Assembly: GCF_001368915.1 (NCBI RefSeq)
Contig: NZ_CSTE01000003.1
Span: 310,001-374,000, forward strand
Length of the DNA stretch: 64,000 bases
Direction: 5' to 3'
DNA from: Haloferax massiliensis
GTDB taxonomy: Archaea; Halobacteriota; Halobacteria; Halobacteriales; Haloferacaceae
In this document: piece after piece, positions 41,880 to 50,558 of the stretch
Position numbering within the stretch: position 1 is the first letter of the stretch
How the letters are laid out: every line of letters starts with the position of its first letter
Notes under the pieces: generated by a model
Database searches by the model: none
What the model was told of the DNA's origin: nothing
Seen by the model: only the letters and a program-made list of their open reading frames with translations
Program-made: the position numbers and the translations under genes

Positions 41880-43982
41880 TCAGCGCCGCGGCGTCTCGAC
41901 CCGCCGGGACCACGACCGGAGCCACGGGCGGGTTCCGCCGTTGGGGACGTTCAGTTCGTGGCTGTTGACCGGGAGGTCCGGGTAGCCGCCGACCCGCTTT
42001 TGGCTGTCGACGAGATAGCTCGCGCCGAGTTCGACGTGTTCGAGGATGCGCTCGTCGGTCGCGGTCCGGTCGGCGGGCCGCGCGCCGACGTTTGCGAGGT
42101 TGTGTTCGAACGTCCGGTCCGACGGCATCGCGGCCAGTCCGTCGGGCCAGAGCGGCCGCTCGTCGACCACGGTCACGTCGTCGTCGACCATCGCCACGTC
42201 GTCGTCGTCGGTGACGTTGTCTTCGAGGTACACCACGGCCGTGTCCACGCCGTCCTCGGCGAAGACGTTCGCCTTCTCCGAGTTGGGCTGGAGGTAGGCG
42301 TTGCCGACGATGCTCGCCTCGGTGTCGGGGTCCAACCACGTTCCGTCCTCGAAGTCGTACATCACGTTGTTGACGACGACGCTCTCGGTTCCCTCCTTGA
42401 GTCTGGGGTGGCGGTCGGTGTTGAACGCCCAGACGTTCCCCAGCATGGCGACGTTCTTCGCGTCGTTGCCGATGAGCGAGCCGTAGCCGTGTTCGCCCTT
42501 CGGGTGGACCGAGTCGTCGAGCGCCTCGGCGACGAGGCAGTTCGAGACGGTCGTGTCGGCGGTCTCGTAGCCGACCGAGAGACACTCGTCGACGCTCCAC
42601 GAGGCAGAGACGTGGTCGATGACGTTGTTCTCCGTCTCGTCGGCCGTGTTGACCGTGTCGAGCGCCCAGTCCTCTGTCGGTTCATCGATGCCCGCGTCGC
42701 CGAGTCGAACCCGAACGTGCTGGAGGACGCAGTCGCTCGCCGCGATATTCACGCGTCCTTTGACCAGCGTGACGCCCGGCGAGGGCGCGGTCTGACCCGC
42801 GATGTAGCACTTGTCGTACGGAATCGGGAGGTCGCGCACGCCGAGGTCGATTGTACCGCTGGTCTCGAAGACGACCAGTCGCTCGCCGTCGACGGTGACC
42901 GCCTTCTCCAGTTGGCGGCGCGTCGGCTCGGTTATCACGATGACCGGCGTGTCGTCGTCGAGCCACGGGGCCGCATCGGCGAACCCGTCACTCGGTCCGA
43001 ACTGCGACGCGCTGTCCGGGCCGGCGTCGGCCGGGACCTCGCTGTTCGACGGGCTCGGCGTGCTGAACGTGGAGACTGCGCCCCATGCAGTATCGCCGTC
43101 TGCCGTGTCGGCCACCGCGCGCACCTCGTAGTAGCGGCGTTCCGTCAGGTCGTCAGCCTCGACGTTGAACGCGCCCGACGAGGTGAGTTGCGTCGATTCC
43201 GTGGTCTGCCACGCTTCGGTCGGTACCTCCCGATACTCGAAGTAACAGTCCGCGGAATCGGCACCGCCGAGGTCGCCGAGTTCGCCGGTGAGCGTCGCGG
43301 AGTCGGGACCGACGTCGGTCACGTCGCCGGTCGAGACGAGCGGGACGCCCGTCGTGTTCTCCACGCTCCCCGCGACGTCGACGTCGCCGATATCGCGGTT
43401 CCGGTCGGGTTCGACGCCCGAGAGGCTCTGAAACGTCGCCGTCGCGAGCGTCCCCGAGAGGTGACTGGTGACGGCCAGTCCGACGTAGACGCTGTCGCCC
43501 AGCGAGATGTCGTCGGCCCCGAGCGTGTTAATCGACGTCCACGTCTCGCCGTCCGTGGAGCGGTACGTCTCTATCGTGTCGCCGTGTCGCGTGAGGCGGA
43601 GCCAGTCGGCCGATGTGCCGCCGACGCTATCCGTCTCAGCGCCGTCTTCGGGCCGATACTGCATCGACGCCTCGCCGTTGGGTCGCCGGCGGACCATGAC
43701 GTTCTTCGAGTCGGGGTCGAGCGACTCGCGGACCATCGGACCCGCCTTCGTCCAACTTTCGACGTTGTCGATGCCGGTGTTCTGGACGGCGACGTCGAAG
43801 TCGCCGCTCAGCTCCGTGTAGTGGTAGTGGAACGCGTCGGCCGTCCCCCAGATGTCGTCGCCGCCGCCTCGCATCGTAATCACGGTCGCGGCCGCGGCAC
43901 TGCCGCCGAAGAGGCCAGTCGTCGCCGCACCGATACTCCCGGCTCCGAGCACGCGGAGGAACGTTCTCCTATCAGGTTTCAT
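41880..43982 (-). CDS. Secreted family 1 pectate lyase with N-terminal beta-sandwich
   Basis: 700 residues. Tat signal DRRTFLRVLGAGSIGAATTG; a DUF1349-like concanavalin-fold domain (about 40-190); a fibronectin-type segment (about 215-315); and a parallel beta-helix of polysaccharide lyase family 1 (about 335-600). Lyase markers: LPIPYDKCYIAGQTAPSPGV, VIDHVSASWSVDECLSVGYE, HGYGSLIGNDAKNVAMLGNV and NTDRHPRLKEGTESVVVNNV. Known: cuts polygalacturonate by beta-elimination, usually with calcium. No anchor seen, so released or held by other means. It faces a dehydrogenase gene across a 380-base promoter region with a 20-base palindrome. Confidence 0.87.
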   Translation of the reverse strand: MKPDRRTFLRVLGAGSIGAATTGLFGGSAAAATVITMRGGGDDIWGTADAFHYHYTELSGDFDVAVQNTGIDNVESWTKAGPMVRESLDPDSKNVMVRRRPNGEASMQYRPEDGAETDSVGGTSADWLRLTRHGDTIETYRSTDGETWTSINTLGADDISLGDSVYVGLAVTSHLSGTLATATFQSLSGVEPDRNRDIGDVDVAGSVENTTGVPLVSTGDVTDVGPDSATLTGELGDLGGADSADCYFEYREVPTEAWQTTESTQLTSSGAFNVEADDLTERRYYEVRAVADTADGDTAWGAVSTFSTPSPSNSEVPADAGPDSASQFGPSDGFADAAPWLDDDTPVIVITEPTRRQLEKAVTVDGERLVVFETSGTIDLGVRDLPIPYDKCYIAGQTAPSPGVTLVKGRVNIAASDCVLQHVRVRLGDAGIDEPTEDWALDTVNTADETENNVIDHVSASWSVDECLSVGYETADTTVSNCLVAEALDDSVHPKGEHGYGSLIGNDAKNVAMLGNVWAFNTDRHPRLKEGTESVVVNNVMYDFEDGTWLDPDTEASIVGNAYLQPNSEKANVFAEDGVDTAVVYLEDNVTDDDDVAMVDDDVTVVDERPLWPDGLAAMPSDRTFEHNLANVGARPADRTATDERILEHVELGASYLVDSQKRVGGYPDLPVNSHELNVPNGGTRPWLRSWSRRVETPRR

Positions 43983-44362
43983 GAGCGTATCACTCGAACA
44001 GATAACATATTCAACGATTGTTATAATTTACGGCGGCCTCGAACCCCGGCGGCCGGAAGTACATAAAGTTCGAACCAGTCGAACAGATTCCGTCGTTTCG
44101 GGGGCGAGATAACGGGATAGAGCCGAATGTATTACAGACATATGTTTGTAACACATTGTTCATTGCTTATAAAGTTCGGAGAGTTCGAATCGGTATGCGA
44201 ATCGCTCGCGGCGCGGGCGGGGACCCGCTCTCACGCGGGGTGCGATGAGTCAGATTCACGACGAAGAGCCGTTCGAGCGCGCGAATCGCCGTCCATTGGG
44301 AACCCGATTCATGCAAAAGGTTATTACGCTCCGACAATCAGGTTGGTGCAACGAGTCAGCCC
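43983..44362. promoter_or_regulatory. Divergent promoter region of lyase and dehydrogenase
   Basis: 380 bases between divergent genes. The left third is AT-rich (ATATTCAACGATTGTTATAA at about 44010-44030) and serves the lyase; the palindrome at 44132-44151 lies in the middle. No gene seen. Confidence 0.5.
44132..44151. promoter_or_regulatory. 20-base palindrome, candidate operator
   Basis: TTACAGACATATGTTTGTAA is self-complementary at 18 of 20 positions. It sits between the pectate lyase and a dehydrogenase gene. A weaker half match (GTATGTCTAAT at about 33946) precedes the sugar transporter. The IclR protein at 39803 is the obvious candidate to bind it. Confidence 0.5.
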
Positions 44363-45511
44363 ATGCAAGAGCTAGGTATCATTATGAACGGCGTGACCGG
44401 CCGGATGGGAACGAATCAGCATCTCATCCGCTCTATCGTCGCGCTGCGCGAGGAGGGCGGCGTGGAACTTCCCAGCGGGGAACGGGTGATGCCGGACCCG
44501 ATTCTCGTCGGCCGCAACGAACGCAAACTCCGCGAACTGAGCGAGGAACACGGCATCGACCGCTGGACCGTCGACCCCGACCTCGAAACGTGTCTCGACG
44601 GCGACGACGAGGTGTACTTCGACTCGCAGATTACTCCCCGCCGGCCGGACAGCGTCATGAAGGCCATCGACGCCGGAAAGCACGTCTACTGCGAGAAACC
44701 GCTGGCGAGCGACCTCAGCGCCGCGCTCGACGTGGCCGGGATGGCCGAAGACAGCGACGTGAAACACGGCATCGTGCAGGACAAACTCTGGCTCCCGGGG
44801 CTGTTGAAGCTCCAGCGGCTCATCGAACAGGACTTCTTCGGCGATATCCTCTCCGTGCGCGTCGAGTTCGGCTACTGGGTGTTCACCGGGCACGGACAGG
44901 AGGCACAGCGCCCCTCGTGGAACTACCGGGCCGAGGACGGCGGCGGCATCGTCGACGACATGTTCTCCCACTGGAGCTACGTGCTGGAGAACCTCTTCGG
45001 CGAGGTGGAGTCCGTCCGCTGTCTCCAGAAGACCCACATCGACGAGCGAATCGACGAGGACGGCGAGCCGTACGAGGCGACCGCCGACGACGCCGCCTAC
45101 GCCATCATGGAACTGGAAGACGACATCGTCGCCCAGCTCAACTCCTCGTGGACCGTCCGCGTCAACCGCGACGACCTCCTCGAAATTCAGGTCGACGGGA
45201 CCGACGGCAGCGCGGTCGCCGGCCTGCGCGACTGCAAGACGCAGGGCCACGCGAACACGCCGAAACCGGAGTGGAACCCGGACACGCCGAAGGAACACGA
45301 CTTCTACGAGGACTGGACGGGCGTCCCGAACAACCGGGTGTTCGAGAACGCGTTCAAGCTCCAGTGGGAGAAGTTCATCCGCCACGTCGTCGCCGACGAG
45401 CCGTTCCCGTGGGACTTCACCGCCGGAGCGCGCGGCGTCCAACTCACCGAGGCGAGCTATCGGTCCTCCGAGGAGGGCCGCCGCGTCGTTCTCGACGACC
45501 TCAACGCGTAG
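44363..45511 (+). CDS. Gfo/Idh/MocA family oxidoreductase
   Basis: 382 residues. Rossmann start IIMNGVTGRMGTNQHLIRSI (a G-x-x-G-x-x-G variant), EKPLA at about 112, HGIVQDKLWLPGLLKLQRLI, and a GGGIVDDMFSHWSYVLENLFG block with the catalytic-type Asp/His pair. Such enzymes oxidise or reduce sugar acids and keto-sugars. It is followed by a LarA-like gene in the same direction, 51 bases to the chosen start. Likely part of galacturonate or other sugar acid breakdown. Confidence 0.87.
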   Translation: MQELGIIMNGVTGRMGTNQHLIRSIVALREEGGVELPSGERVMPDPILVGRNERKLRELSEEHGIDRWTVDPDLETCLDGDDEVYFDSQITPRRPDSVMKAIDAGKHVYCEKPLASDLSAALDVAGMAEDSDVKHGIVQDKLWLPGLLKLQRLIEQDFFGDILSVRVEFGYWVFTGHGQEAQRPSWNYRAEDGGGIVDDMFSHWSYVLENLFGEVESVRCLQKTHIDERIDEDGEPYEATADDAAYAIMELEDDIVAQLNSSWTVRVNRDDLLEIQVDGTDGSAVAGLRDCKTQGHANTPKPEWNPDTPKEHDFYEDWTGVPNNRVFENAFKLQWEKFIRHVVADEPFPWDFTAGARGVQLTEASYRSSEEGRRVVLDDLNA

Positions 45512-45531
45512 AAAAGCCCCCCGACGAACAG

Positions 45532-45537
45532 TTTTAT
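45532..45537 (+). promoter_or_regulatory. TATA box of the LarA-like gene
   Basis: TTTTAT lies 31 bases before the ATG at 45563, supporting that start over the ATG at 45536 that overlaps the box. Confidence 0.45.
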
Positions 45538-45562
45538 GTCGAACTCGGCCGTCGAGTGGCGC

Positions 45563-46912
45563 ATGCACACAGATGGCGACGAGAACCCCACAGACTGGCT
45601 CTCCGTGCCGGAGGACGTTATCCTCGAAGCGTGCGGAAACCCCCCGCTCCCCGAGTTAGGCGTCATCGAACAGCTCTGGGAGACGGAGCCGATTCCGGAA
45701 GCCGAGGTCCCGGAGGCGGCCGCGAGCGCCGTCGCCGCGCTGTCGTTCGCGGACGTTCCCGACGGCGGCGAGGTCGCACTCGGGGTCGGGAGCCGCGGTA
45801 TCGCGAACATACCCGAAATCGTCGCGGGCGTCGTCGACGCCGTCTCCGAGGCGGGCTACGAGCCGTTCGTCTTCCCCGCGATGGGGAGCCACGGCGGCGC
45901 GACCGGCGAGGGACAGCGGGAGATGCTGAACGAACTCGGCGTCACCGAAGCACGAATCGGCTGTGAGATTCGGTCCAGCATGGAGGTCGTGGAGGTCGGG
46001 CGCACGCCGGACCGCGACGTGCCCGTCGTCGCCGACGCCAACGCGGCGGGCGCGGACGCCATCGTCCCCATCAACCGCGTCAAGCCCCACACCGACTTCG
46101 ACGGCGAGGTCGAAAGCGGGCTGTCGAAGATGCTCGTCATCGGCATGGGCAAACAGCGCGGCGCGCAGATCGCCCACAAGTGGGCGGTCGACTGGTCGTT
46201 CCGGCGGATGATTCCCGAGATAACCGAGCAACTCTTGGACTCGCTTCCCATCGTGGGCGGCGTCGCCATCGTGGAAGACCAGCACGACGACACCACGCTG
46301 GTCGAGGGCGTCCCCCCGTCGGGCTTCCTCGACCGCGAGCGCGAACTGCTCGAAACCGCGTACGAACTGATGCCGAAGCTCCCGTTCGAGGAGCTCGATT
46401 TGGTCGTGTTCGACCGACAGGGCAAGGAGATTAGCGGGCAGGGGATGGACACGAACGTCATCGGCCGCCGGCCGTTCTCCATCAACGAGCCCGCCCCCGA
46501 GAAGCCGAACGTCAAGCGCATCTACACCCGCGGACTGACCGACAAGACCCACGGCAACGCGATGGGCGTCGGGTCGGCGGACGTGATTCACGAGGACATC
46601 GTCGCCGAGTTGGACGCGGGGACGACGCTCATCAACGCGCTCACCGCGAGCACCATCCGCGGCGTGAAGCTCCCGCCCGTCGTCGAGACCGACCGCGCGG
46701 GCGTGGTCGCGGCGCTGTCGACCATCGGCGTCGTCGACCTCGACACGGTCCGGGTCGTCCGCGCGGCCGACACCATGCACCTCCACCGGCTGTACGCCTC
46801 GCCGGCGCTGGTCGAGGAGGCCCGCGACCGCGACGACCTGCGCGTGGTCGAGGAGCCCTCGGCGATTGCGTTCGAAGACGGCCAGTTCGCCGCGCCGTCG
46901 CTCCGGGACTGA
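45563..46912 (+). CDS. LarA-like (DUF2088/lactate racemase domain) protein
   Basis: 449 residues. The N-terminal half has the DUF2088 markers: VALGVGSRGIANIPEIV, FPAMGSHGGATGEGQREML, SSMEVVEVG, NRVKPHTDFDGEVESGLSKMLVIGMGKQRGA. The His and Lys of SHGGA and KPHT match sites used by nickel-pincer racemases. Known: LarA racemises lactate; homologues racemise or epimerise other 2-hydroxyacids and sugar acids. No larB/C/E cofactor genes nearby. In this locus a sugar-acid epimerase is likely. The start is set by the TATA box; an ATG at 45536 would add nine residues. Confidence 0.8.
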   Translation: MHTDGDENPTDWLSVPEDVILEACGNPPLPELGVIEQLWETEPIPEAEVPEAAASAVAALSFADVPDGGEVALGVGSRGIANIPEIVAGVVDAVSEAGYEPFVFPAMGSHGGATGEGQREMLNELGVTEARIGCEIRSSMEVVEVGRTPDRDVPVVADANAAGADAIVPINRVKPHTDFDGEVESGLSKMLVIGMGKQRGAQIAHKWAVDWSFRRMIPEITEQLLDSLPIVGGVAIVEDQHDDTTLVEGVPPSGFLDRERELLETAYELMPKLPFEELDLVVFDRQGKEISGQGMDTNVIGRRPFSINEPAPEKPNVKRIYTRGLTDKTHGNAMGVGSADVIHEDIVAELDAGTTLINALTASTIRGVKLPPVVETDRAGVVAALSTIGVVDLDTVRVVRAADTMHLHRLYASPALVEEARDRDDLRVVEEPSAIAFEDGQFAAPSLRD

Positions 46913-46926
46913 AGCGCGGAAGCGTC

Positions 46927-46938
46927 TTTTTCGAAAAA
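46927..46938. terminator. Bidirectional T-rich terminator
   Basis: TTTTTCGAAAAA between two convergent genes is a perfect palindrome that gives a T run on both strands. Confidence 0.55.
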
Positions 46939-46958
46939 TCGAGTGCGTCGGGCGTCGC

Positions 46959-48497
46959 CTACCGCTCGACCGGTTCCGGCTGCACCGGGACGACGGCTTC
47001 GGCCATGTCGCCGTAGTTGCCGGCGAGGAGCACCGAAGACTCGCCGTCGCCCTCGTCGCGGACGTGAGCGAACGGTTCGCCGTCCTCGGGGGCGACGCAG
47101 CCGCCGATTCGGAGGTGTTCGACGCCGTCCGCCTCGACTGCCGGCCCCTCGTCGGACTGGGCTTCGAAGCCGTCGAGAACCACGGTCGAACTCGCTTCCG
47201 CGGTCAGCGGGGTTCCGCCCCCGTCGGGGACCGTCACGCGAACGTCGTTGAACGAGACGCTGCCGAGCGACTTACAGAAGACGCCGTGTCGCTGGTCGTA
47301 GCCCTTCGCCATCGCCGGCGAGAGGTCCGAGGCGTCGAACGGGCGGGTCGCGTCGATGTCCACGTCGGTAAAGGAGATGCTCTCGAAGCGCCGTTCGGGA
47401 AGGCCCGCGAGGAACGCCGCCGACTCGACCTCCTCGGCGGTGATGTGGTGGAAGTCGACGTTGCGGACGTTCGGCGTCGCCTCGGTGACGGGCTCGGGGT
47501 CGCTGTCGATGTCCGTCTGGTAGTAGCCGTTGATGACGAACGGGCAGGCGACGCGGCGCATGACGATGGTGTCGAACCGGAGGTCCTCGACCGTCCCGCC
47601 GCGGCCGCGCTTGGACTTGATGCGGATGCCGCGGTCGGTGTCGGTGAAGGTGCAGTTCGTGACGGTGACGTGTCGCACGTCGCCGGCCGTCTCGCTCCCG
47701 ATGACGACGCCGCCGTGGCCGTGTTCGACCGTGCAGTTCGTCACGACGACGTTCTCGGTCGGGCGACCGACCTCGCGGCCCTCCTCGTCCTTGCCGGACT
47801 TCAGGCAGATGGCGTCGTCGCCGGCGTCGATGTGGGTGTCGCTGACCCTGACGAACCGCGAGGAGTCGATGTCGATGCCGTCGCCGTTCGGGGCGTCCGG
47901 CGGGTTCTGAATCGATACGTCGTGAATCGTCACGTCCTCGGAGTAGACGACGTGCGTGTTCCAAAACGGGGAGTTCCGAAGCGTCACGCCGGAGACGGTC
48001 ACGTTCTCACAGCCGTCTATCTGGAGCAGCGGCGGGCGCACCGTGAACGTGCTCACCTCGTCCTGCTGGTTGCCGCGCCGAATCTCTTCGAGTCGCTCGG
48101 CGAGTTCGGAGGGGTACTGTTCGGGCGGTAACGACACGAACTCCCACCAGTAGGAGCCGCCGCCGTCGATGACGCCCTCGCCGGTGATGGTGACGTTGGA
48201 GGCGTCGGCCACGTGGAGACACGGGTGGAAGCCGTCTTGGTCCCACCCCTCCCATCGGCTCTCGACCGTCGGGAACTCGGTGAAGTCCTCGACGAACCGG
48301 AGTTCCGCGCCGTTCGCCAGCCTGAGAGTCGTGTCGTCGCCGACGCGGAGCGGGGCGCTTCGGTACGTCCCCGGCGGGAGATACACCTCGCCGCCCTCGC
48401 CGGCGCAGTCGTCGAGCGCCGCCTGAATCGCCGCCGTGTCGAGCGAATCGTCGTCGTCGGTACCGTAGTCACGCACGTTCCGCTGTTCGAGAGTCAC
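46959..48497 (-). CDS. Glycoside hydrolase family 28 (polygalacturonase-like), no signal peptide
   Basis: 512 residues of right-handed beta-helix. GH28 signature residues in order: NSPFWNTHVV, NGDGIDIDSS (about 219-228), DAGDDAICLKSG (about 242-253; the paired Asp), HGHGGVVIGSE (about 275-285; catalytic His), and RGIRIKSKRGRGG (about 305-317). The start MTLEQRNVRDYGTDDDDSLD has no signal peptide, so the enzyme acts in the cytoplasm on imported oligosaccharides, perhaps exo-acting on galacturonides or rhamnogalacturonides. Confidence 0.9.
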   Translation of the reverse strand: MTLEQRNVRDYGTDDDDSLDTAAIQAALDDCAGEGGEVYLPPGTYRSAPLRVGDDTTLRLANGAELRFVEDFTEFPTVESRWEGWDQDGFHPCLHVADASNVTITGEGVIDGGGSYWWEFVSLPPEQYPSELAERLEEIRRGNQQDEVSTFTVRPPLLQIDGCENVTVSGVTLRNSPFWNTHVVYSEDVTIHDVSIQNPPDAPNGDGIDIDSSRFVRVSDTHIDAGDDAICLKSGKDEEGREVGRPTENVVVTNCTVEHGHGGVVIGSETAGDVRHVTVTNCTFTDTDRGIRIKSKRGRGGTVEDLRFDTIVMRRVACPFVINGYYQTDIDSDPEPVTEATPNVRNVDFHHITAEEVESAAFLAGLPERRFESISFTDVDIDATRPFDASDLSPAMAKGYDQRHGVFCKSLGSVSFNDVRVTVPDGGGTPLTAEASSTVVLDGFEAQSDEGPAVEADGVEHLRIGGCVAPEDGEPFAHVRDEGDGESSVLLAGNYGDMAEAVVPVQPEPVER

Positions 48498-48592
48498 GCC
48501 TCAAGCATCCGCGAGCGAATTGATAAACGTTGTGCCGGGGTAACACGACGCAGCACGGCCTGTCCCCGTGGGGAGGGGTACGGCGAGTCGGC

Positions 48593-49657
48593 TCAGAGTC
48601 GGTCGCGCAGGAAGGGCCACGCGCCGGCCTCGAAGAAGCGGTGGCCGCCGTCGCCGACGAACAGGCTACATTCGCCTGCCGCGTCCGCGGCGCAGTACCG
48701 CCCGCGAATGCGGTCGAACGCCCGTCTCGCCCCGGCTATCGGGAAGATGGGGTCGGCGTCGCCCGCGACGACGCGGAGCGGCCGCGGGGCGACGAGACCG
48801 GCGACGTCCCACACCTCGCCGAGGCGTCGGAGACCGGGGACGTAGTTGCACAGACAGTGGTCGATGGGGACGATAGAGTCCTCGAACGGGCAGACCGACG
48901 CGCAGGCGACGACGGCCCCGACTCGCTCATCGAGCGCGCCCGCGAGGAGCGCGACGGTCCCGCCGCCGGAGTGGCCGCAGACGGCCAGTCGGTCCGCGTC
49001 GAGGTCGGGACGGTCCGCGACGAAGTCGACCAGGCGGCCCACGTCCCAGACGCGCTCGCCGACGAGCGACCGGCCGACGAGTTGGGCGCGCTTCTGCCAG
49101 TACGCACACGCGCTGACGGCGTCGGACGCGTTCGGTTCGTCGGCCGCGTCGGGACGTAGTTCGCCGAAGGCGCGCATGTCGGGAGCGACGACGGCGAAGC
49201 CACGGCGGACCGCCTGCCGCGCGATGTCCCGTCGGTCGTCGGCGATGTGACGGCGGGCCGCCTCGTCGTCGGCGACGCCGGCGGCGAGGTCTTTGCCGTG
49301 TTCGGAGTGGCCGTGCAGCGCGACGACGACGGGATACGGCGGGTCCACCGAGTCGGGGACGAGCAGGTAGAACGGGACGCGGAACCCCCGTTCCGTGCGG
49401 ACGCTCCACGTCTGTCGCTGGTACCGCCGGCGTTGAACCGTCGCTCCCGGGCGCTCCCGTCGCCTCGGGTCGATGTCCTCGACGGTGCGGTCACGCATCG
49501 TCGGAAACCCGAGCACGTCGCGCAGTTCGCCGCGGAACGACGCCTGCCACGCCGCGAACGCCCGGCCGGGTTCGCCCGCAGACGCGGCCGAACTGTCGCC
49601 GCTGTCGCTCGCTCGGAGGACGCCGTCGAACCAGTCGTCGTAGTCGAAGCCAGTCAT
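48593..49657 (-). CDS. Alpha/beta hydrolase, acetyl-xylan-esterase/dienelactone-hydrolase-like
   Basis: 354 residues. PVVVALHGHSEHGKD (oxyanion region, about 120), nucleophile GHSGGGTVAL (about 237; Ser239), acid in VVAGDADPIFPIAG and His in GDGGHRFFEAG near the end form a catalytic triad. No signal peptide. Families of this size remove acetyl or other esters from sugars; pectin carries acetyl and methyl esters. Start at MTGFDYDDWFD; an ATG 11 codons upstream is less likely. Same strand as GH28, 95 bases before it. Confidence 0.8.
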   Translation of the reverse strand: MTGFDYDDWFDGVLRASDSGDSSAASAGEPGRAFAAWQASFRGELRDVLGFPTMRDRTVEDIDPRRRERPGATVQRRRYQRQTWSVRTERGFRVPFYLLVPDSVDPPYPVVVALHGHSEHGKDLAAGVADDEAARRHIADDRRDIARQAVRRGFAVVAPDMRAFGELRPDAADEPNASDAVSACAYWQKRAQLVGRSLVGERVWDVGRLVDFVADRPDLDADRLAVCGHSGGGTVALLAGALDERVGAVVACASVCPFEDSIVPIDHCLCNYVPGLRRLGEVWDVAGLVAPRPLRVVAGDADPIFPIAGARRAFDRIRGRYCAADAAGECSLFVGDGGHRFFEAGAWPFLRDRL

Positions 49658-50155
49658 TCGGTGTCGGTCCGACGAACGCGACGGGGTCACAAGTGCGTGT
49701 CGACGCCGCGAATTAGCGGAGTCGTTCCCCGTGTGCGAACGCGAGGGCGATTTCGGAAAACGGTCGTCTGAGACACTCTTTCGTCCGACTTCAGCAAGCG
49801 CCCGCGTCAGTCGAGTCGCCCTGAAACCGAGTGAGTGAGTATTACGCTTGTAGCGGCGTCACGGTGGGAGACATTTCGCTGTTCTCCCCATATTCGGCGC
49901 ACAAAGGCCACGAAACGGGATATTCACTCGTACGAGACACTGACCGAAGTCCGGTTCGGTGCGAACGTTCAGACGTCGGCTGTGGGTGAGTTCCCCCTGT
50001 GCGAACAGAAACGGCCGTCTCGGAGGCGATTGTGGCGCGGAAATCGAGAGACTGCGGCGTGTTCGGGGTCGAAAATGGCATCGTACTACGAAGAACGGAG
50101 GTGATGCGAGTCGAGGGCGGCGGCGAGAACGAAAACGGGGCGGACCGACGGCCGG
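49658..50155. other. Intergenic, no convincing gene
   Basis: 498 bases. Frames at 49842-50081 and 49835-50104 lack acidic composition. An AT-richer stretch near 49840-49930 may hold a promoter for something unrecognised. Confidence 0.35.
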
Positions 50156-50398
50156 TCAGTCGAGGGCGTCACTCAGGTAGCCACAGCGCCAGAAGACGAC
50201 GCCGACGGTCAGGAGGAGTACGCCGGCGAGAGCGAAGTCCATCATGAGGACGACGTACGACGCCGTCCCGCGTTCGATGCCCGTCATCGCGAGGAGGCCG
50301 AGCACGACGATAAGCAGGGTGAACGAGAGCACGCTCGTCCAGAGCATCTTCTTTCGGCAGATCCAACATTTGAAGTACGACCGTTCTGAGGTTCCCAT
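50156..50398 (-). CDS. Small membrane protein, function unknown
   Basis: 80 residues. CWIC near the N-terminus (residues 11-14; possible metal or thiol site) then two helices (about 20-40, LWTSVLSFTLLIVVLGLLAM; about 48-70, YVVLMMDFALAGVLLLTVGVV). Divergent from the oligopeptide-type binding protein. Confidence 0.6.
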   Translation of the reverse strand: MGTSERSYFKCWICRKKMLWTSVLSFTLLIVVLGLLAMTGIERGTASYVVLMMDFALAGVLLLTVGVVFWRCGYLSDALD

Positions 50399-50526
50399 TA
50401 CCGGCGGTTTCGGGAAACGCGATAATAGTCCTTTGGGGCCACCGTCCTTCGGTTCGGCCGCCGCAGGTCCCGGGAGCGGCCGCGCTACCGTGTCGTGTCA
50501 TTATACAATCAGCATTATCGATGGAT

Positions 50527-50534
50527 GTATATAG
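50527..50534 (+). promoter_or_regulatory. TATA box of the oligopeptide-type binding protein gene
   Basis: GTATATAG lies 25-32 bases before the ATG at 50559, the ideal position for a leaderless haloarchaeal transcript. Confidence 0.65.
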
Positions 50535-50558
50535 AATAGTCATAATGGGTAGTGTGTG

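Noticed and set aside
41814..44066. 750-codon frame opposite the pectate lyase
   Set aside because: Arg/Val-rich antisense of a gene with clear lyase motifs; GC-rich DNA rarely makes stops in that frame.
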